This document shows, one piece after another, positions 1 to 12,794 of a stretch of 64,000 nucleotides of DNA. The notes under the pieces were generated by a model that saw nothing but the letters and a program-made list of their open reading frames with translations, was not told the origin of the DNA and made no database searches. Source of the stretch: Chara braunii (taxonomy: Eukaryota; Streptophyta; Charophyceae; Charales; Characeae); assembly GCA_003427395.1 (NCBI GenBank), contig BFEA01000009.1:6995329-7059328 (forward strand), written 5' to 3'. The position numbers were made by a program, and so were the translations under genes. Numbering within the stretch: the stretch's first letter is position 1; each line of letters starts with the position of its first letter.

Positions 1-1290
1 AAAAAAAAGAAAGAAAGAAAGACCCCCGGGGAAAAAAAAGTAAAAAAAAAAAAGTAAGTATGTTCATGTCACCTCACCTTTGAGTATCGAATGGGCAAAA
101 AAAACACACGTCGATAATGAAAATCGTGCCGAGTTCAAAAAGGCAACGGAAGTACTGACTGCTGTGGTGTTCGACCGGATGTCATATTTACAAGGGTTCG
201 CCGTGGTGTCAGAGGGGAATTTTTTTTTTATAAAAATGGCCAACGGATAGGTTTGGATCGAAATCGCTCATTTCGAGTTGGCATGTGGTTTCTCTGCCGC
301 CACAAGTTTTTCTTGCCTTTAGGGTTTCAAAACATGTCGCGTCCGCCGTTATTAAAAAAAAAAAAGAATAGAAGTAGAGGAGAGTTGTGGAGCAGCTCCC
401 ATGCTGGTGATGTCAGATAAACTGCAAAATACTCGACGAGTATGATAGCAATAATCGTAGAACATGCAAAAATCGATATACCGGTCATGAAGTGAGAAGC
501 GCCACAAGGAGATAAAAGGAACGACAAGCCACAACCGAGCAAGGAAAGAAGGAGAAGAAGATGTCAACACCATAAGTCTACCGAACACAACCCAAATAGA
601 TCATTTAAAATACGGCATGAAAACAACCTATCATAGTAAGCTCGTGCAATGATAATCGACAGTTTGCTGAATCGGGAAGCTGTCGAGCGATTGGAGCGCC
701 AACAAACTTAGAAAAGTGCGACCGTACACACGTTTTGGCCGGTCACCAGCCAGATCATCATCAAGGGTTAATCATTACGGTGGAGGAGGCCTAGGACTAT
801 ATTGACATCACTTAAATAGCCCTACGACCAAAGCAACAGCCTAGCAATAAACCCCACCGAGTTCCAAAAATACCACTTCACGTCCAAGAGAAGGTCCGAG
901 AGCGGTCCGAAAGCAACCCAAAGAAATACTACCCAAATCGGTGGGGTTTGTACAACAGCTCTGTACTCCTTTGGCTATGGGAGGTATGTATTAATCAGTT
1001 GAGGCATTTAAGGTGCTCAGAGTGCTTGGGGTGCGGGCGTGTTGTCCTGTCGGCTAGCTCAATAGGTTTCATGCCTGAGTGGCAACGAGTGGGTGATGGG
1101 TTAAAAACCTACTATCACTTTCGGGTTTGCGGTTGGCCAAGGCCAGAACGAGGCTCGTCGGTGTTGGGGTGAGTTCTGCCACTCTGTAACCTGACGCTAT
1201 GCGGGAGCATGAAGACTGGTAATGAGATCTGGGAAAGTGGTCGTGTGACCAAGTATGGTGCGAAGTATGTGGTGGGAAAGGTTTGTTCAG
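1..1290. other. Unassigned AT-rich stretch
   Basis: A-rich start with several homopolymer runs. Short open frames on both strands have no recognisable motif, and I see no gene, tRNA or clear repeat here. Confidence 0.5.
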
Positions 1291-1379
1291 GTCCTACTTT
1301 TTTTTTTTTTTTAACAAGGCTCCAATCTGAACAACTTAGCAAATTACTACGACGAACTTCAGGAATGAGCAAAGTTCAG

Positions 1380-2640
1380 AAAACGACTCAACCCCCCCCC
1401 ATCAATCTTCTTGACCTCACTCCGGCAAGACTTACTGCAGCAGAGCCACCATCTTCGTTGCCGTTGTACCCAATTTCCGTCCTACAAGCTAGCCCCCTCA
1501 CTAGTAGGACGCTTGATATCCAACCATCTACTTCTTCATGCAGAGGGCCCTTTTGTTTTTAGAGGAGCATTCAGATCGAGAAATATCTGCCTTAGAGCCT
1601 TTCAGTAGCCCACCACTACCTGCCTCATCCCTATATCCCGATACTTGGTCTCTACTAGGACTCACACCCCCAACTGCTAAGTTACAGAGTGGCACGACCC
1701 ACCAGAAGACTCCCACCTGCTAACTACAGGGCAAAAACGACCCGCCCCGGCTTCGACCAGCATGGTCTAAGTACCAGCTTACCAAAGGACATTAGAGTGC
1801 CTTCCACCCTCGACAACTCCCCAGATCTCTCTACAAGGTCTCTTGCCCTCGTACAACTCTAGTTACAGGGCAGCGCGACCAAGCCCTAGCACCGACCAAT
1901 GTCGCTCTGGCCTCGTCCATTCGCAAGCCCACGGGGACCCAAGACTACAGCAAATACCAGATAAGCCACCAATCAGCACCATAATTGTAGATCCGATCAC
2001 TCAACTCCTTCGGGCGCTGGTTGCAGATATCCCTGGCACGTAAAATCCCTCACAACGCTACTCCGGCAAGTCTTACTGCGATGAAGCCACCATCTTCACC
2101 GCTGCTGTACCCTATTTCCACCTTGCAGGTTAGCCCCATGGCCGCAGAGCGCATTATCCCCCACCATCGCAACCCCGGCCCCCTACCACCAGCGCCAGCT
2201 TCTAAAGAATTTTTTTAATAAAAAAATTTTAACCCATTCAAGAACATATTCAGAAATAAAAAGCTATGAAAAACAGAGAGACGAAAATCAGAAATAGAGC
2301 CACCAACAATCCAACTCATACCGTCACTACAGACGAGAAACCGCCGCTCAGGCTTTCAGTCCTCTTACCAGAAATCGCCAGTTCTCACACCCCCCTTGCT
2401 AGGGTTACAGGGCAACGCAAACTGCCCCAGCACCGAACTAACTGTTTTCTGACGGACAGGAAGTATCTTCCTCCCTCGACGACTTCCTTAGCTTCAAACC
2501 CCCTAGCGGGTTACAGGGTCACCGCCCCGGCATCAGCTACGTTGAAAGAGGTGGTTATGCCTTCCACCCTCGGCATAACTCCAATGGCCTAAAGCTCCTC
2601 TTGGTCACAGAGCCACTGCTCCACCACCGGCTGTTCAGGT
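1380..2640. repeat. Dispersed repeat family A (cluster 1)
   Basis: Contains repeated modules that recur elsewhere in the window. One is the 'ACTCCGGCAAGACTTACTGC' block, near 1,420 and again diverged near 2,060. The other carries 'GGGTTACAGGG', near 1,862, 2,400 and 2,510. The same modules return at 15,180-16,270 and 23,580-23,710, so this is an interspersed repeat with internal tandem copies and not a gene. The open frames across it follow the repeat. Confidence 0.75.
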
Positions 2641-2850
2641 CCTACTAGGTACTAGCTGTTGGGATATACCCAATAAAAGAATTCTATGGTTGAATTCTGG
2701 TCAGTACCATCTTGTCTGACACCCATGACATCCATGGATCGATTACGATGCCTATCAGCGTTGAGACCCTCAAGTTACACAATATGTTCAGGGAGTGGTG
2801 TTCGCCCATCCATGATCGCCATCAGCACGGCGGGAGAGAACAACGATGGT

Positions 2851-2851
<1 letters not shown>

Positions 2852-2907
<56 letters not shown>

Positions 2908-2932
2908 AACAACAATAACAACAACAACGACG
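2852..2932. repeat. (AAC)n microsatellite
   Basis: Nearly pure AAC triplets with a few AAT interruptions. In one frame this reads as an Asn run and on the other strand as a Val run. The poly-Asn frame around it is probably created by the repeat. Confidence 0.95.
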
Positions 2933-3716
2933 AAGATGGCGGCAGCGATCATGGCAGCAGTGGGGCAGGGAGCGGTGCTTGCGCATCCATGATCACTATC
3001 AGCGCAGTGATCGGCTGAAAAAATAGGTCTACTATCCTCCCCCCCCCCAGCCTTGATACGGAGTTGAACCTTTTTGTCTGGCAGAGGGGAGGAGTAAGAT
3101 AGTCGATGGTGGATGGAGATGCCTATACAGATCAGTTTGATAAAGATGCCTCTCGCCAGGTTATCACCCCATTTGCAGGAGGTCAATCCTTCCCTTCTGT
3201 AGGGAAGTAATCAGTGCCCCTGCTCTTTCTGGACAATGTCTAGTGGGATGATTATGCATTCTTTTGCATAAAGGATGCTGGACTCGCCGTCCAGATCATA
3301 TATATCATTGATAGGGTTTCATGTTTAGGATTGATTGATTCTGATCATACACATCACATCACAGGTAGGGTTTCGTGTTTAGGTTCATTGATTCAGAGCA
3401 CATCCATTCCATCTTTGCTCGCTGTTTCGGGAAATTACAACCTAGTTTGGATTTCCTGGCATACCCACTCATATCCACACACCGCTGCATAGGGACGCTA
3501 GGCCCGATTCCCAGCAGATACACAACCCATCCTAGTTGGAGACACTAAACCCGATTGTTCTGATCTCCAGCTCACATACACCATCTCAAAGCTAGGGTTT
3601 CGTCTCCTGGTGTGAGGATTGGGCTTGATGCCTTAGTTCGTTTTTTGAGAAACCGTAGATCAGTTGGATAGGGTTCTCCTGTCATCTGACATATATTGGT
3701 TAACGAAAATACATAG

Positions 3717-3910
3717 TACGTGGTTGGTGGTATCAATATATCTGACAGTACGTGGTTGGTGGTATCAATATATCTGACTCGGTATAGGGACGCTGGACCC
3801 AACTTCCAGCTGATACATTCACATCATTGCACAGGGACGCTGGACCCGATTTCCAGCTGATACATTCACATCATTGTATAGGGACGCTGGACCCGATTTC
3901 CAGCAGGTGC
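3717..3910. repeat. Two short tandem arrays (32 bp x2; ~47 bp x3)
   Basis: A 32-bp unit starting TACGTGGTTGGTGG occurs at 3,717 and 3,749. A ~47-bp unit containing AGGGACGCTGGACCC occurs at 3,787, 3,834 and 3,880. The second array and its right flank reappear inverted and diverged near 7,140-7,200, so both belong to one dispersed repeat. Confidence 0.85.
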
Positions 3911-3965
3911 AGCTCCCCACCAATAGATGGAGCCTTCGACGCTGAGGCCTACCTACCAGGGATGC

Positions 3966-6490
3966 TCTATCACCTCGTTAAGTAGGTTTCCTGTATAAAA
4001 AAAAAAAAAAAAAAAAAAAAAAAGAGACATGAACTCCCTGCCATGCCAGAGTGCATGCTGGCGGGCAGTCTGCCGGTTCCCTGTCCAAGCCTACATGGAT
4101 AGTGCATAGTCGACTAGGGGGGTCCTTAGCCTGCTGTCTCGTGCCAGGTTAAGGTTGCAGCTGGCACCACTCTCTAGCATCTATGGTTGGCTAGCTGGGA
4201 TTAGATCTGTGACCACTGTCTGCAACCCAGCAGCTGGGCTACAGTGCATTCTCCTACTAGAGTCTCGGGGGACGGCCCAATAAATTGTACCCGTTTGGGG
4301 TAGGCCGTTCTTGATGAGAACGAAAGGGATGCTCGCAGCACCTCGAGGGGGACCGAGGGTGGCGCCTGTGCGACTGGGTACCCTAAAGGTCTCTTGGTGC
4401 GGGATACTCTCAGCCGTTAACCCTGAGATGAGGCGGGTTTGTACCTTCGCTCTTGAGCTGAAATGCCAACTGCCTTACCCTGAATGTGTACAATTTTCCT
4501 ATAAAAAAAAGAAAAAAAAAAACTCCCAATACCAGTCATAACAGAAGTTGAACGGTCATTAATCATGAAAGAAAGTACAGCAGGGTAGAATGACCAAAGG
4601 GCGCTAAGCTGTAACAAGGGGTCAGGAGGTAGTCATAGGAGACATGTGGTATGCACAGCTCCCACACAAGCCCCTTCGCCGCCCGACATTGGTGCAGGGT
4701 CCATTTTTGTGGGTTTCTTCTTTTTTTTTGGGGGGGGGGGTCATCTGCATTTTTCTGAGTTTGTTTTGTTGTTGTCCTCAGTCTTTTTTCGGTTCTCAGT
4801 CCATTTTGTTTCACATATGATTAATAGGTGGTGTCATTTTCGGCGGATTTTCACCCAAACTACCATATTTCTCCGAATTGGTGTTTTTTTTTGTTGTTTG
4901 TTTTTTTGTGTGATATGTATGTGCTTTAGGGTATATCTGTATTCAGTTTCCATGCATTTGGACCGCTGACAAAAAAGTTGGCAAAAACACCGAATTCGGG
5001 AAAAAAATTGCCGAACTCCATAAGCTACTCCCAATAGGGTTTTATAGTGCTTTTTAGTTTGTTTTTCTTTCGTATTTTTTGGCCTGTTTGATTTTTTCGA
5101 TGTTTGTATTATGAGCCTGCATTGTTTGTTCGCAAATTTTTTGACGACATTGCTTAACCATCTCTCTTTTGTCTGTTTCAGGTTTGTCCGGTCTGGACAT
5201 GTCGTTTGTCCAGACCGGTAGTCCTCTGGACCCTAGCGCCGTTTTCAGGCCCAGCGGCTGATTCTCAGGCCTGTCGCACTTTGTTTGGGATTGAAAAACG
5301 TTTTGGTCCAGGGCCTGTTTCATCCTCTTGCGAGAACACCTCTGCAGGTTCAGCAGAGGGGCCTGGACGTCCAGTTGGGACACAGGCAGGCCGCTTTTTT
5401 CAATGGAGCCCGCGTTACTCTCCTTCGGTTCGTGGTTGCAGTCTTCTCATTTGGGAAACAGCTACATGCCGCTCACTAAACGATGAGCTGCTAAATTTGT
5501 GTGGGAAAGCATCCTAGCCAAGCAATGGAATCTATCCTGGGCCCAAGATGTGCGTACACGCCTAATTAGGTACTCATTCCGAAGACGACGAGTGAAATCA
5601 CATATCTGGCGCGTGGTTATGTTAGCATCGAAGATACTCGGACCTGGTGTGTTGGTAGAGCCAGTAACTAAAGCCAAAGTACCTTCTTTTTTTTTTTTTT
5701 TCGGAAACATGCTCCAATCTATTCGTGGGGAGCAGGACGTGCTGGGAACCGGGCCCAGCGTCCCATTCAAGATCATATTGAGAAATTGAGAAATTTATGG
5801 AAAGCCGAAGTACTCACCCAAACCCTGTTTGAAAATCCATTCATTGCAGATATTGAGGAAGACTGTTCAAAGCAGACCCTGCCCCTGCCAGTTTTGGTTG
5901 GTGCTGGATAGAGAGAGGGGTCCTCAGGATAGATGACATTTGGGATTCCCTACCGAACAGTTGGATCTCAGACACAGACCTGCATGGAAAACCGGACAAT
6001 AACTATTTATTTCTGCAATTCCATGTAGAAACGAAGGTAAGCAATGGCCAGATTCACACGAAATAGAATAAATCTGTTACTTGCAAGCGTGTACACTGCT
6101 CAAACCACACACGTGTTCCTCTACATGTTTCAACCGGGGCAGCCAGACTCTACCACCCATGAGTGGGGAGCAGCGTCTGCTACGGGTCCACACAGCTATA
6201 CACAGTACATACACACACACACACACACATACACACATGGGCTGGGGGGGAGGTTGTGATCAACTGATAATGATGATAAGGCGTCTCGTTGATAAGTACC
6301 CGGCCTTAAATATACTGTGTGGTGGGAGAGAGTAGAGGGCATGAGTAGGCGTCTGGATGATAAGAACCCCGCCTTAAATATATAGTGTGGTGGGAAAGAG
6401 TAGAGGGTGTGAGTTACTGGTTGGTCAATTTAGGGGCCAATACGTGAGTTGCTTGAGCCTGGCGTCCGAAATACCCATACGACGAGGTTC
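3966..6490. other. Intergenic repeats, no gene seen
   Basis: Holds a poly-A run (4,000-4,023), a poly-G patch (4,731-4,741), AT-rich DNA from 4,750 to 5,180, a 12-bp-arm inverted repeat CCGGTCTGGACA at 5,189-5,218, a poly-T run near 5,685, and a CA tract (6,208-6,240). A 27-bp block containing GGGAACCGGGCCCAGCGTCC near 5,745 recurs near 15,055. No open frame shows a known domain. Confidence 0.5.
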
Positions 6491-6494
6491 GTTC

Positions 6495-6776
6495 GACTAT
6501 GCTTCAACCAGGGCTGGGTCGCTAGCCCTGGTGCCAGTCACTACTGTTCGGTCCAAGTTACCTTCCCATAGGTAGGGTAATGGTCCTGAGTGCTGGTCAC
6601 ACTTAGGTAGGATAGTAGGGATAGGGGATGCGCTAGGAGTATTGATGCAAGGATGGAAGGGGTGGTGGCCCCGCTGCCTCAGAGCGTCCACAGCTGACCA
6701 CGCCCGGCGATCAAATGTGTGCCTAGTAACTGGCCTCTACAACACCCTGGACTTAAAAAAAAAAAAAAAAAAAAAA
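6495..6776 (+). repeat. SINE-like poly-A-tailed repeat
   Basis: Ends in a 22-base A run. Its body matches, with divergence, the outer part of the inverted-repeat arms at 16,590-16,900 and 18,660-18,950: both have a CTTCAACCAG-GCTG start, a GGTCC-G/C-G box, and CCTCTACAACA just before the tail. This points to a retroposed short element in the + orientation. The head is not clear enough to assign a tRNA or 7SL origin. Confidence 0.55.
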
Positions 6777-7794
6777 GAGCTAGTGAGGGCTGATACGGCC
6801 TTGCCTTCATCGTATAGCTAAGCCTTCCGTTGCACGGACACTAGCCTTACTCTTTAGTAGGTCCTGAAAATCTGCTAGACCCAGGCTCAACAGAACCCCT
6901 TGGTACTTGGTTCCTGGCACCAAAAAAAAAGAACCCCTCGGTACTTGGTTTGTAAGTAACCAGGGAGACCACTCGAAACTGTGGATTCTAATGGAGGACC
7001 AATCAGATGGAAGACTAATATTCTAGGGGTGGTCAGTTACCTCTCCATCAAACTTTTTTTTCTTTTCTTTTCTTTTTTCAAGCGCCCCCTCCAGTGTTAG
7101 TGGTGCTGGTAAGAGCAGCAGACACCACTAGCACCTGGGGAGAGGCTCCATCTATTGGTGGGGAGCATCACCTGCTGGAAAATGCGTCCAGAGTCCCATG
7201 TACAGAATGAATTTACTGTACCTGGATGCAGAAAATCCAACCTCCAGTTGGCACCACCTTTTCCTGTTTTTGAGATTGTCAACGAACAAGGTCAATCGAC
7301 CCGCACAGTCTTTTCCAAGGGCTCCCCAATTGGAAAATTAAAGCTAGATCTGAAAATGTGGGAATAGTTGGCCCAAGGAAGAGCGGGCAATAATATTGGC
7401 CGACTGCAGTACACTCAGAAGATCGGGAACAAACTGGTGCTCACATCGGAAGATCCGTTGACAGTAGCCCAGACCAGATGGCAATCATTGTTAGATCTGG
7501 ACCCAGTGACGACGATGATGACAGCACCAATGCGGAGAGCGGCGATGATGGCAACACCCGCCAGAGTGTCCTTCGTCATCACCCCCGTCGTCATGTCCAC
7601 CATCAACCACTTCGAATCCACTCTTCTGAACTACGTCTCCCCACCGTTTCCCTGTCGGTCGTGTTTATGTATATTGATGTGTGTGCACTGGAGGATACAT
7701 ATACATACGGAAAATTCAATGATGGATGTAGACATACACATAGAAATACACATAGAAATGCGGATGGATAAGAAAGGGAGACATGCACATAGAT

Positions 7795-7968
7795 AGGTAC
7801 ATACATACATACGTAGATAGATGGTCAAATACATAGATAGATACATAGATGGACATGTAGATTAATAACTACACAGATCGGCGAATAGACAAACGAAGAC
7901 GTGCATACACACACAGACATGAGGGCCCGGGGGTTAGGCGGTGAAAAAAAATAAGAGACACACACACG

Positions 7969-8045
<77 letters not shown>
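7795..8045. repeat. Microsatellite cluster (ATAC/ATAG)n, (CA)n, (GA)n
   Basis: ATAC/ATAG-rich DNA at 7,795-7,860 is followed by a short CA tract (about 7,961-7,980) and a pure GA tract from about 7,982 to 8,045. The GA tract abuts the C-terminal coding remnant of the transposase to its right. Confidence 0.95.
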
Positions 8046-8047
<2 letters not shown>

Positions 8048-9413
8048 CCTGACATCATCGTCAGGCACTGCCTCGACGTTGAGGTCCGGCATGAGTCGGC
8101 GTCCACGGCCACGACGGCATCGTTGTCGTCGCCCACGTCCATGTGGACCATCCCCATCGTTGTGGCTGCTGTCCTCCATGAGTGCTGCATCTATGGGGAC
8201 GTTGTTCTCTATCATGATATTGTGGAGAATTCAGATAGCCGTGAATTCCTTGTGAAAGGTTTTCATGTTGCTTATCTGACTGTGGATGAAATTTCTCTAC
8301 ACCATCTTCAACCGCCCAAATGTCCGCTCTATGCAAGATCTCGCCGTCATGCGGCATTCGTCGTACGTCCTGTCTGCGGCCGCTTTGCAATACCTTCCAA
8401 TGGGTGTCATGAGCGATGGCAACAAAGGGTACACGGCGTCGCCGACCAAGTACCGCCGAACGTGAGTACCATCATGGAGAACGACACGACCCTCGCCCAG
8501 CACCCCTTTGCCATCCGTGGCGTTGCGGAAGAGTGGCGAGATGCGAAGAATCCTTGAATCGTGCACGGAACCCGGACAGCCGACGAAGGCGCTCACAATC
8601 CTGCACTCATGGTCACAAACCACCTGAGCCACAACCGAGAACCCACCCGTGTGGTGGTCGTAGCACTCCGATCGTTCCCCCTTGGACTTGTGAATGTAAA
8701 TGAGTACAATAAATGGCCCCAATGCAACCCGGGAAGCCGTTGCACTCGAAAGCGTTGTGAACCTCCTCCAATCTATCACGAGTGGGAAAGCACAGGAGAT
8801 GTCCATACTCGTGGATTAAAGGGTCGGTCACTTCCTCATTGGTACGCAAAGCACTGGCCAACCCCATCCCTAAACCATGGGATGACTGCCTGTAGTAGCC
8901 GCCTGTCGCCCACCGAATGAGTGCACAGGCGAACTTCTGACCCGTGGGCAATGGCATCCTGAAATTGGTAGGCAAGCGCTGGATTTGCGGCACTATATGA
9001 GCCAGCACTTCGAGGAACAGCGGTCGTGGCAGTCTGCAGAACCGCACGAATACCTTGTCATGCTCTGCCCCTTGCCACATAAGGTCCTTCCACACTCCCC
9101 CAGTACGGTCCAGCACCCAAATGTGAAGCCTGCCGTCCATGTGCCTTTCCATCTCCTGTGAAGCCACCGACGCCAAAGCGAAACCGTGCATAATTCCCCC
9201 CGTCAAGGTCGTCAGGTGGGAGGATGCATCCCAAAAAGGCATGACCGCGACGGTTTCAAGCACGGCCATGGCTGCGACATTTTGCCTGTTTGCCCACTGG
9301 GTGATGGCGAACATTGCAAAGAATGGTAAATCCTCCCAGCCCCTGTCAATGGAGGCACAACAATCCTTTTGGCAAAGTCTGTGACCTTCGGTGGATATGG
9401 TGGAAGGTTTCAA
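8046..9413 (-). pseudogene. PIF/Harbinger (HARBI1-like, DDE_Tnp_4) transposase, decayed
   Basis: Two overlapping frames on the minus strand make one protein. The N-terminal half (9,413 down to about 8,690) holds the helical region and 'FPGCIGAIYCTH', where this family has a catalytic Asp. The C-terminal half (about 8,700 down to 8,300) holds 'GCPGSVHDSRIL' (second Asp) and 'IERTFGRLK' (third acid, Glu). The frames join by a frameshift near 8,690-8,700. After 'FGRLKMV' an in-frame TAG (8,297-8,299) and TGA (8,231-8,233) interrupt the tail, which then reads 'ILHNIMIENN', the usual C-terminal motif. The first catalytic Asp is Tyr (codon 8,709-8,711). The enzyme would be a cut-and-paste DDE transposase, which works with a Myb-like partner in this superfamily. 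No partner and no terminal repeats are visible, so this is a dead copy. Confidence 0.9.
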
Positions 9414-10430
9414 AGCTCAACATTCCATGAGTGCTAGCAATCCACTAAATGGAGCAAGGACGGCGGCTATGGTGGCCGTGTTCTCTGTCAGGGCACGAGG
9501 CATCACCTATCTGCGGAAGCAGGTGGGGTAGGCACGGAGCACGGGCACGAAGGACTGTGGGAACTCGACACGCAAAGTGCAGAAAGAGAGACCCCATCGC
9601 TGTGTCATCAACGGTCACTGCCGTCTCCAACAGATGACCGTTGCAACCGCACGGAGAGGCTTCCTGGCTGCTACCGGGATGCCGGACTGCCTGGGAGAAG
9701 GGGTCGCGCACCGTCGCTCGCTTGCCCCTTTGTCCTGGTTTCTGTGGATTTCCACCGCCCACCCCACCCTTTCCTTTTCGGACGGGGCACCGTAGACTCT
9801 TCCTATTTGGGAAAGGACGGCTGTTTCCAGTGCCAATAATCGCGCTGGTGGTGGGATCCGCTCGAGAATCCAGTTCTCTTTTCCAGGCACTCAAAAGTTT
9901 CCAGCCACCGCCGTGCAGTGGGGTCCAAGCCTAAGATCGGATAGGCACACAAAAAGTGCATGAGCAAAACTGACTCTCTCCAGGGAAAAAAAAACACATT
10001 CACATACAACACTCGGAAAACCAAAAAGCGTAAAAAAAACAAAAAGGCTTTAACTTTCAGAAAATCTCAAAGGATAAACTAGAAAACCACTACCTCAAAA
10101 GTGGAAGCTAGAAGTGGGCCCCGCGACTGGGTTCAAATTGAGAGTGAAAGGTACAAGTGGGTGCGCGACTGGGTTCAAATTGAGAATTGAGAATTACGTA
10201 TAAGTCTACACAGAGTTCCATCTTGTTTTCATGTACAGAAGTAGCAACGCAAGCAGCTCTCCTCAGAAATGGCCCTCCCACGGGACGAACAATACCCCAA
10301 CTTGTGGAAAGCTTCATGCTGCCTCAGGTGACAATGGCTGCTCAAGCTTCACACACTCGACTCCGATCAGAGAGGGTATTCTGCCGGACAATAAAAGACC
10401 GTCAATGCCACCAGCAGTCCCACTTGCAAA
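9414..10430. other. Intergenic, no gene seen
   Basis: GC-richer to about 9,930, then A-rich. A ~40-bp tandem pair ending GACTGGGTTCAAATTGAGA lies at 10,115-10,190. Overlapping frames on both strands between 9,440 and 9,930 look like GC-driven shadows without motifs. Confidence 0.4.
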
Positions 10431-10451
10431 GAGGGTTGGATAAATACCCTG

Positions 10452-10545
10452 CACCTGGACGTGTTTTAAGCAAAGATGCGGAAAAGCATTTCAATCTTGA
10501 CATTCTGCACCTTTCCACAAACAAGTCCAGATTCAGGTCTTGAAG
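10452..10545. repeat. Hairpin repeat family H, copy 1
   Basis: Left arm ACCTGGACGTGTTTT pairs imperfectly with the right arm around AAACAAGTCCAG. Internal blocks AAGATGCGGAAA and ATTCTGCAC-CTTTCCACAAACA recur in the copies at 16,346, 61,025 and 61,317. Confidence 0.6.
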
Positions 10546-10730
10546 AACCGCCGGTGATAATGACCATTTTGCGGAAAGCAGAAGCCAAAGACAGCTGCAC
10601 TGACAACGGGAGAGATCAGAGTTGAGGATTACAGACAGCGCCTCTGTGGAGAGTGAGTTGTGGAGCATGACAAGACCTTCTCCATGTACAGTTCCACATC
10701 TGAGGCCAGATGCATGCAAGAGGAATTCCT

Positions 10731-11535
10731 TTTTTTTTCTTCTTTTTTTTAACTATGCCATATTCTTCTCTCAAATCTTTCATCATCTTTCAAATTCTTC
10801 CAATTCACCATCACTACCGACCTACCAACCACTACTCCTAAGACTTAGACAGGGGACCCCTGCAAACATAGCTTTGCTGTCTCCCTCCAGGCCCCCATCA
10901 GAGGGGATGGATGTTGCCCTCCGCCCCAACCATGGTGGTCAAGGATGGGATGGGGCGGCTGGTGGGGGTCCGGCTAACGCAAAGACTGAGCATTTTGCCA
11001 GTAGCTGCGCCTCCCTTTTCATCGTCCCCCACCCCGAACCGAATAACCGCAGTGTCTAAGGCCAACACTCTCCCCCCACACACCACAGGAATTCCTTTTT
11101 GACAATGAAAAGTTATATTCTTCTCTCAATGTCACCGCACACTACCTACCTACCACTACTCCTAATTGTAAGCATACGGGGAACCCCGTAGCAGCCAGAA
11201 CCGTGTTCACGAGAGAACATGTGGGGGCTGCTCCTGACCTGCCGGTGGGCGATACCGGCTAGGGGACAGCCGGTAGCATCAGGGACCATGCCAACAGGAC
11301 CAATCCCTGTGCCTCCCCTCAGGTGGTGGTCCCTTCCCCTACGAACATCAGCAGACTCTGCTCAATGCTGATCAGGGGATCCAGTGGTCTATCTCTAGGT
11401 GGCNGGNNNTTTTTTTTTTTTTTTTTTTTTTTTTGAAAACTACGGTATATTCTTCTCTCAAATCTTTCATCATCTTTCAAATTCTTTCAATTCACCTTCA
11501 CTACCTACCTACCTCTACCTCTGCTTTTAGGGCTT
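10731..11535 (-). repeat. Cluster of minus-strand SINE-like copies with poly-T starts
   Basis: Three copies begin with a T-rich run followed by a block containing TATTCTTCTCTCAA (near 10,753, 11,115 and 11,450), then TTTCATCATCTTTCAAATTC and CTACCTACC-rich DNA. Read on the minus strand each would end in poly-A. Between copies two and three lies a GC-rich segment (11,190-11,400) that ends at an N-containing poly-T run. A fourth, shorter relative starts near 53,762. Confidence 0.6.
11404..11409. other. Ambiguous bases
   Basis: Scattered N calls just before a long T run, so the sequence quality is low here. Confidence 0.95.
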
Positions 11536-12740
11536 TTGGGAGACCCTTTTTTCTCTGAGGGTTGGGAGAATGTCAGGACACTGAGGACAGTGGCTCAGTT
11601 GTGGTCATTCCCGTTTGAACGCACGGAGCGCTCCCGCCCGACAAGGCTCAGCGGGCATCCGCTCCAGGTCCTCGGACTTGCAGAGGTCGTTTTCGTAACT
11701 GTGGAGGGTCAGGGCGGCGCGCGGCGGCGGCCATGGCAGCGAAGCTTTAGTGAGCATTGTGTCTACTGTTACTGGAGTGTCTTTGCGCGACAATAGGAAC
11801 GGCAACAAGTAACGGGAGCCAGAACAGCAGGTAAGTTGACGTCGTCCACATGCCATTGGCTTCAGATGGGAATCTCCGACAAGCTGCTGATCCATGGCTA
11901 CCTAGCATGGAAGACAGCAGGCAACATCTTCAGCATATGGTCTCTCTCCTCTCTGTCTCCACTCCGCCTCCACCAGCGGTTGTTGGGGGAGCAACCTTGG
12001 GGGCGAAATGGGTGGAAACCGTGATACAGACGATGTTGGAGGTTATCTGGGTGCTGGAGGAGGGGCCGGCTCCGGAGCTGGATGAGTTTGTTGACTGGCG
12101 TCAGGTGGACGCCCTGTCCAGCGATTGTTACACGCTCCTTGAAGAGGGGCTCGAGCGAGGTGGTGACTTGGCCAAGTGCTCAGGAGGTGAGCTGCAAATC
12201 ACCATGTTGGCCCACGGTCGCACCAGCAGCACCAGCTCCAATAATCTCACCGACATCTGCAACCACGTTATCATCACCTACACCAACGATCATTGCCCCT
12301 GCGCCTGCCACAATGAGTACACATGACTTGGGGTGTTCAAGAACAGAGATGGCGCAAACGACGATGACATCAGCGACACCAATAGTGCCTGCGACTAAGA
12401 CGCTGACATCTGCACAGGCCACCAACAACAACAACAACAACAACTACACCAACAACGATAATACTATGCACGACAGTGGCATGGAAGGAGTGATCCTGAG
12501 CTCGTGCGCGTCCGGGAGTGACAACAACAACAACAACAATAACAATAACAACACTGACAGTGTGGCAAGTGCGACTGGGCATTCTCTTCCCCCCTCTCCT
12601 CTTCCTCCCCTCTTGTTTTCCTTCTTCCGGTTTTCCGGTGTTGATTGGGGGGAAGGGCGGAATGGATTGTTCTGTAAAGTGGAAGGGTGTGCGGGGGAGC
12701 AAGGAGTGGGATGGTGGCGCGAAGGGGTAGGATAATGAAT
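11536..12740. other. No supported gene; AAC microsatellites
   Basis: Overlapping open frames span the region on both strands, but their apparent length comes from (AAC)n at 12,423-12,443 and 12,521-12,552 and from C-rich DNA. The + frame starting near 11,850 gives a plausible acidic protein segment of about 150 residues without known motifs. I do not call it. Confidence 0.4.
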
Positions 12741-12794
12741 GTCTGATGGCCAGGTCGGATAGGGTTGTCCTTGATTGGTTGGCTTTACCGCATC

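Noticed and set aside
2686-3186. Poly-Asn protein on + and poly-Val protein on -
   Set aside because: Both are created by the (AAC)n tract, with no supporting domain or splice context.
7934-8255. Open frames with long Ser/Leu or Glu/Arg runs over the GA tract
   Set aside because: The length comes from the dinucleotide repeat. Only the part right of 8,046 on the minus strand is real (transposase tail).
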